Shown here: positions 62,756 to 64,000 of the stretch, in pieces
Layout: every line of letters begins with the position of its first letter
Numbering within the stretch: the first letter of the stretch is position 1
NCBI GenBank assembly: GCA_020444045.1
Contig: JAHLLS010000014.1
Span: 1 to 64,000, forward strand
DNA from: Deltaproteobacteria bacterium
GTDB lineage: Bacteria > Desulfobacterota > Desulfobacteria > Desulfobacterales > UBA5852
Reading direction: 5' to 3'
Length of the DNA: 64,000 nt
Position numbers and translations under genes: made by a program
Notes under the pieces: model-generated
The model's database searches: none
What the model was told of the DNA's origin: nothing
What the model saw: only the letters and a program-made list of their open reading frames with translations

Positions 62756-64000
62756 TCACGACGCTAACGGGCGCATGCCGTCAAGCAACTCGCTGACAGC
62801 GATGGTTGCGATGCCTGAATTGATATCGGACATGGCGTAGGGAATGACCAACTCGTTGTTATGAATGAGCGCACCGCAGGAATAGACGACGTTGGGAACA
62901 TATCCCTCGCGCTCTTTCTCATGGGGGGCAAGCAATGGCTCATCCAGGCGGGCGATCATTTTGGTCGGATCCTCGAGATCAAGCAATATGGCACCGATGC
63001 AATACTTGCGCATGGGTCCGACGCCATGGGTGAGCACGATCCAACCTTCATTGGTTTCAAGAGGGGAACCACAGTTCCCGATCTGGATGAACTCCCAGGG
63101 ATATTCAGGCTCCTGAATAATGTGCGACTTCTGCCAGAAATGGATATTGTCTGAGAACATGATGTGATTGTTTTCGCCGTCCTGGCGCGAGAGCATGGCA
63201 TAGCGCCCACCAATCTTTCGCGGGAAAAGCGCCATGCCTTTGTTTTGTACGGCTTTACCGTTGAGCGTCACAATGTTGAATTTGATGAAATCCTTTGTTT
63301 CGATGAGTTGCGGCAAGATGGTCTTGCCGTTATAGGCGGTATAGGTCGCATAATAGGTGACATCTTTCTGGTTATCGAAAAATTGAACGAAACGAGCGTC
63401 CTCAATGCCGCGGCTTTCGTTTTTCGAGACGGGAAAGATCACCCGCTCGGATATGCGGTGATCGGGGTGGAAAGCCACCTCATAATTGGAATTGGCAAGC
63501 CACCACATCACCTCGAAGGTTCTGTTTTGGAGCATTTTAGAAAATTGTGGTTTCGCGCGGAGTATTCCAATTTTTTCCAATAACTGGCTATACGTAAAAT
63601 CTTCCGGCAGCTGGTTAAGAATATGGGCGCTAATCTCATTGGCGGCCCCCATCTCGTTCAATTTGAACTGGAAAGGATTGCGTTTGTATACCGCGTCCAG
63701 TTGGAGATCCGGTGTTTCCACAAAATCGCTGATCGGGTCGAAAAAAAACCTGTTATTTTGATTGAGGATGCCGCTGCGAAAAACGATGGACGAAATATGG
63801 CCTTCCCCGGTGGCCCGCAGACTCATGACAAAACGCAGGTTACCTTTTTTCAGATGGCGCTGATCAGGATGAGGCACGATGGAGGGGTTGAAAAGGGCGG
63901 CCGATTCAATCGAGTACTCCATCGTAAAGTAAGCTCCGATGAGTGCTTTTTGGACATCGCTGATCACGGTCTGCGGTGGCAGATATTCCTGCACCAGATT
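62756..64000 (-). CDS. Family 130 glycosidase/phosphorylase-like protein, cut by window edge
   Basis: At least 412 residues; the frame is open to the edge, and the first candidate start (a GTG at 63994) may not be the real one. Five-bladed propeller features: LFNPSIVPHPDQRHLKKGNL and FVMSLRATGEGHISSIVFRS, RGIEDARFVQFFDNQKDVTY (family GxEDxR motif), then the catalytic-site GGRYAMLSRQDGENNHIMFS and a late PYAMSDINSGIATI. GH130 enzymes phosphorolyse or hydrolyse beta-mannosides. The RelA/SpoT-like gene follows. Separate from the GH130 remnant at 26159. Confidence 0.8.
   Translation of the reverse strand, partial: NLVQEYLPPQTVISDVQKALIGAYFTMEYSIESAALFNPSIVPHPDQRHLKKGNLRFVMSLRATGEGHISSIVFRSGILNQNNRFFFDPISDFVETPDLQLDAVYKRNPFQFKLNEMGAANEISAHILNQLPEDFTYSQLLEKIGILRAKPQFSKMLQNRTFEVMWWLANSNYEVAFHPDHRISERVIFPVSKNESRGIEDARFVQFFDNQKDVTYYATYTAYNGKTILPQLIETKDFIKFNIVTLNGKAVQNKGMALFPRKIGGRYAMLSRQDGENNHIMFSDNIHFWQKSHIIQEPEYPWEFIQIGNCGSPLETNEGWIVLTHGVGPMRKYCIGAILLDLEDPTKMIARLDEPLLAPHEKEREGYVPNVVYSCGALIHNNELVIPYAMSDINSGIATIAVSELLDGMRPLAS

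Noticed and set aside
1..64000. tRNA, rRNA, CRISPR array, integrase, transposase or phage genes
   Set aside because: I looked for cloverleaf-like T-arm sequences, regularly spaced repeats and recombinase motifs and found none that hold up.

Overview
The window looks like a chromosomal segment from a GC-rich, anaerobic or facultatively anaerobic Gram-negative bacterium. The most likely source is a Desulfobacterota-type lineage (inference only). Supporting content includes a 553-residue class I hybrid-cluster protein, a flavodiiron protein, a DUF1858 protein, two FmdE-type proteins, a DUF3786 iron-sulfur protein, a remnant of the dihydroorotate-dehydrogenase-like family and a full narGHJI-narK locus. 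No rRNA, tRNA, CRISPR array, phage or transposase gene is visible.

Layout. (1) 175-2699, minus: znuABC-type metal ABC importer. (2) 2962-8460, minus: a compact cluster behind a good sigma-54 (-24/-12) promoter. It encodes a 63-residue charged peptide, a FemAB/GNAT-type acyltransferase, an ATP-grasp ligase, a fold-III PLP decarboxylase, a C39-like cysteine peptidase and a protein-kinase-like protein. A sigma-54 activator with a degenerate receiver is encoded divergently at 8807, followed by an SdsA-type lipoprotein. I regard this as the best candidate for an undescribed peptide-linked pathway. (3) 12260-16772: DUF3786 protein, FGGY sugar kinase, and an SPL/GAD-type PLP decarboxylase. (4) 17581-31075, plus: an oxidative pentose phosphate and glycogen island. 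Intact genes are gnd, pgl, a tal-pgi fusion, glgP, zwf and rpiB. Between them lie eight broken genes: pgm, ackA, a HAD phosphatase, GH130, transketolase, phosphoketolase, a histidine phosphatase and a second transketolase. (5) 31094-38338: envelope and stress genes (DUF599, DedA, MscS, a phospholipase-D-type cardiolipin synthase, a kup remnant, small membrane proteins, DUF1003) and a membrane-anchored MutS-like ATPase. (6) 38150-43966, minus: a truncated DUF1566 gene, a small hypothetical, a norR-like remnant (plus) and an RND pump with its adaptor. (7) 44281-49999, minus: nitrosative/oxidative stress block (hcp, FmdE-like, flavodiiron protein, DUF1858, ZIP transporter, Crp/Fnr regulator). (8) 50254-61132, minus: MetE-like protein, DHOD-like remnant, molybdopterin-binding protein, FmdE protein, narK and narIJHG, behind an Fnr/Dnr-type site. 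(9) 61583-64000: RelA/SpoT-domain alarmone synthetase-like protein and a GH130-type protein running off the edge.

How they fit. The nar operon reduces nitrate with quinol. NarK moves nitrate and nitrite, the molybdopterin-binding protein plausibly serves the molybdenum cofactor, and Hcp and the flavodiiron protein would deal with the NO that nitrite reduction generates. The pentose phosphate island supplies NADPH from glycogen, but the phosphoketolase/acetate-kinase branch it once carried has been deleted.

The most striking general pattern is the number of gene remnants. There are at least twelve, and several keep a clean start and/or an authentic end while their middle is missing. This suggests ongoing deletional decay of acquired or dispensable genes. 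All function calls come from reading motifs by eye; no database search was run.
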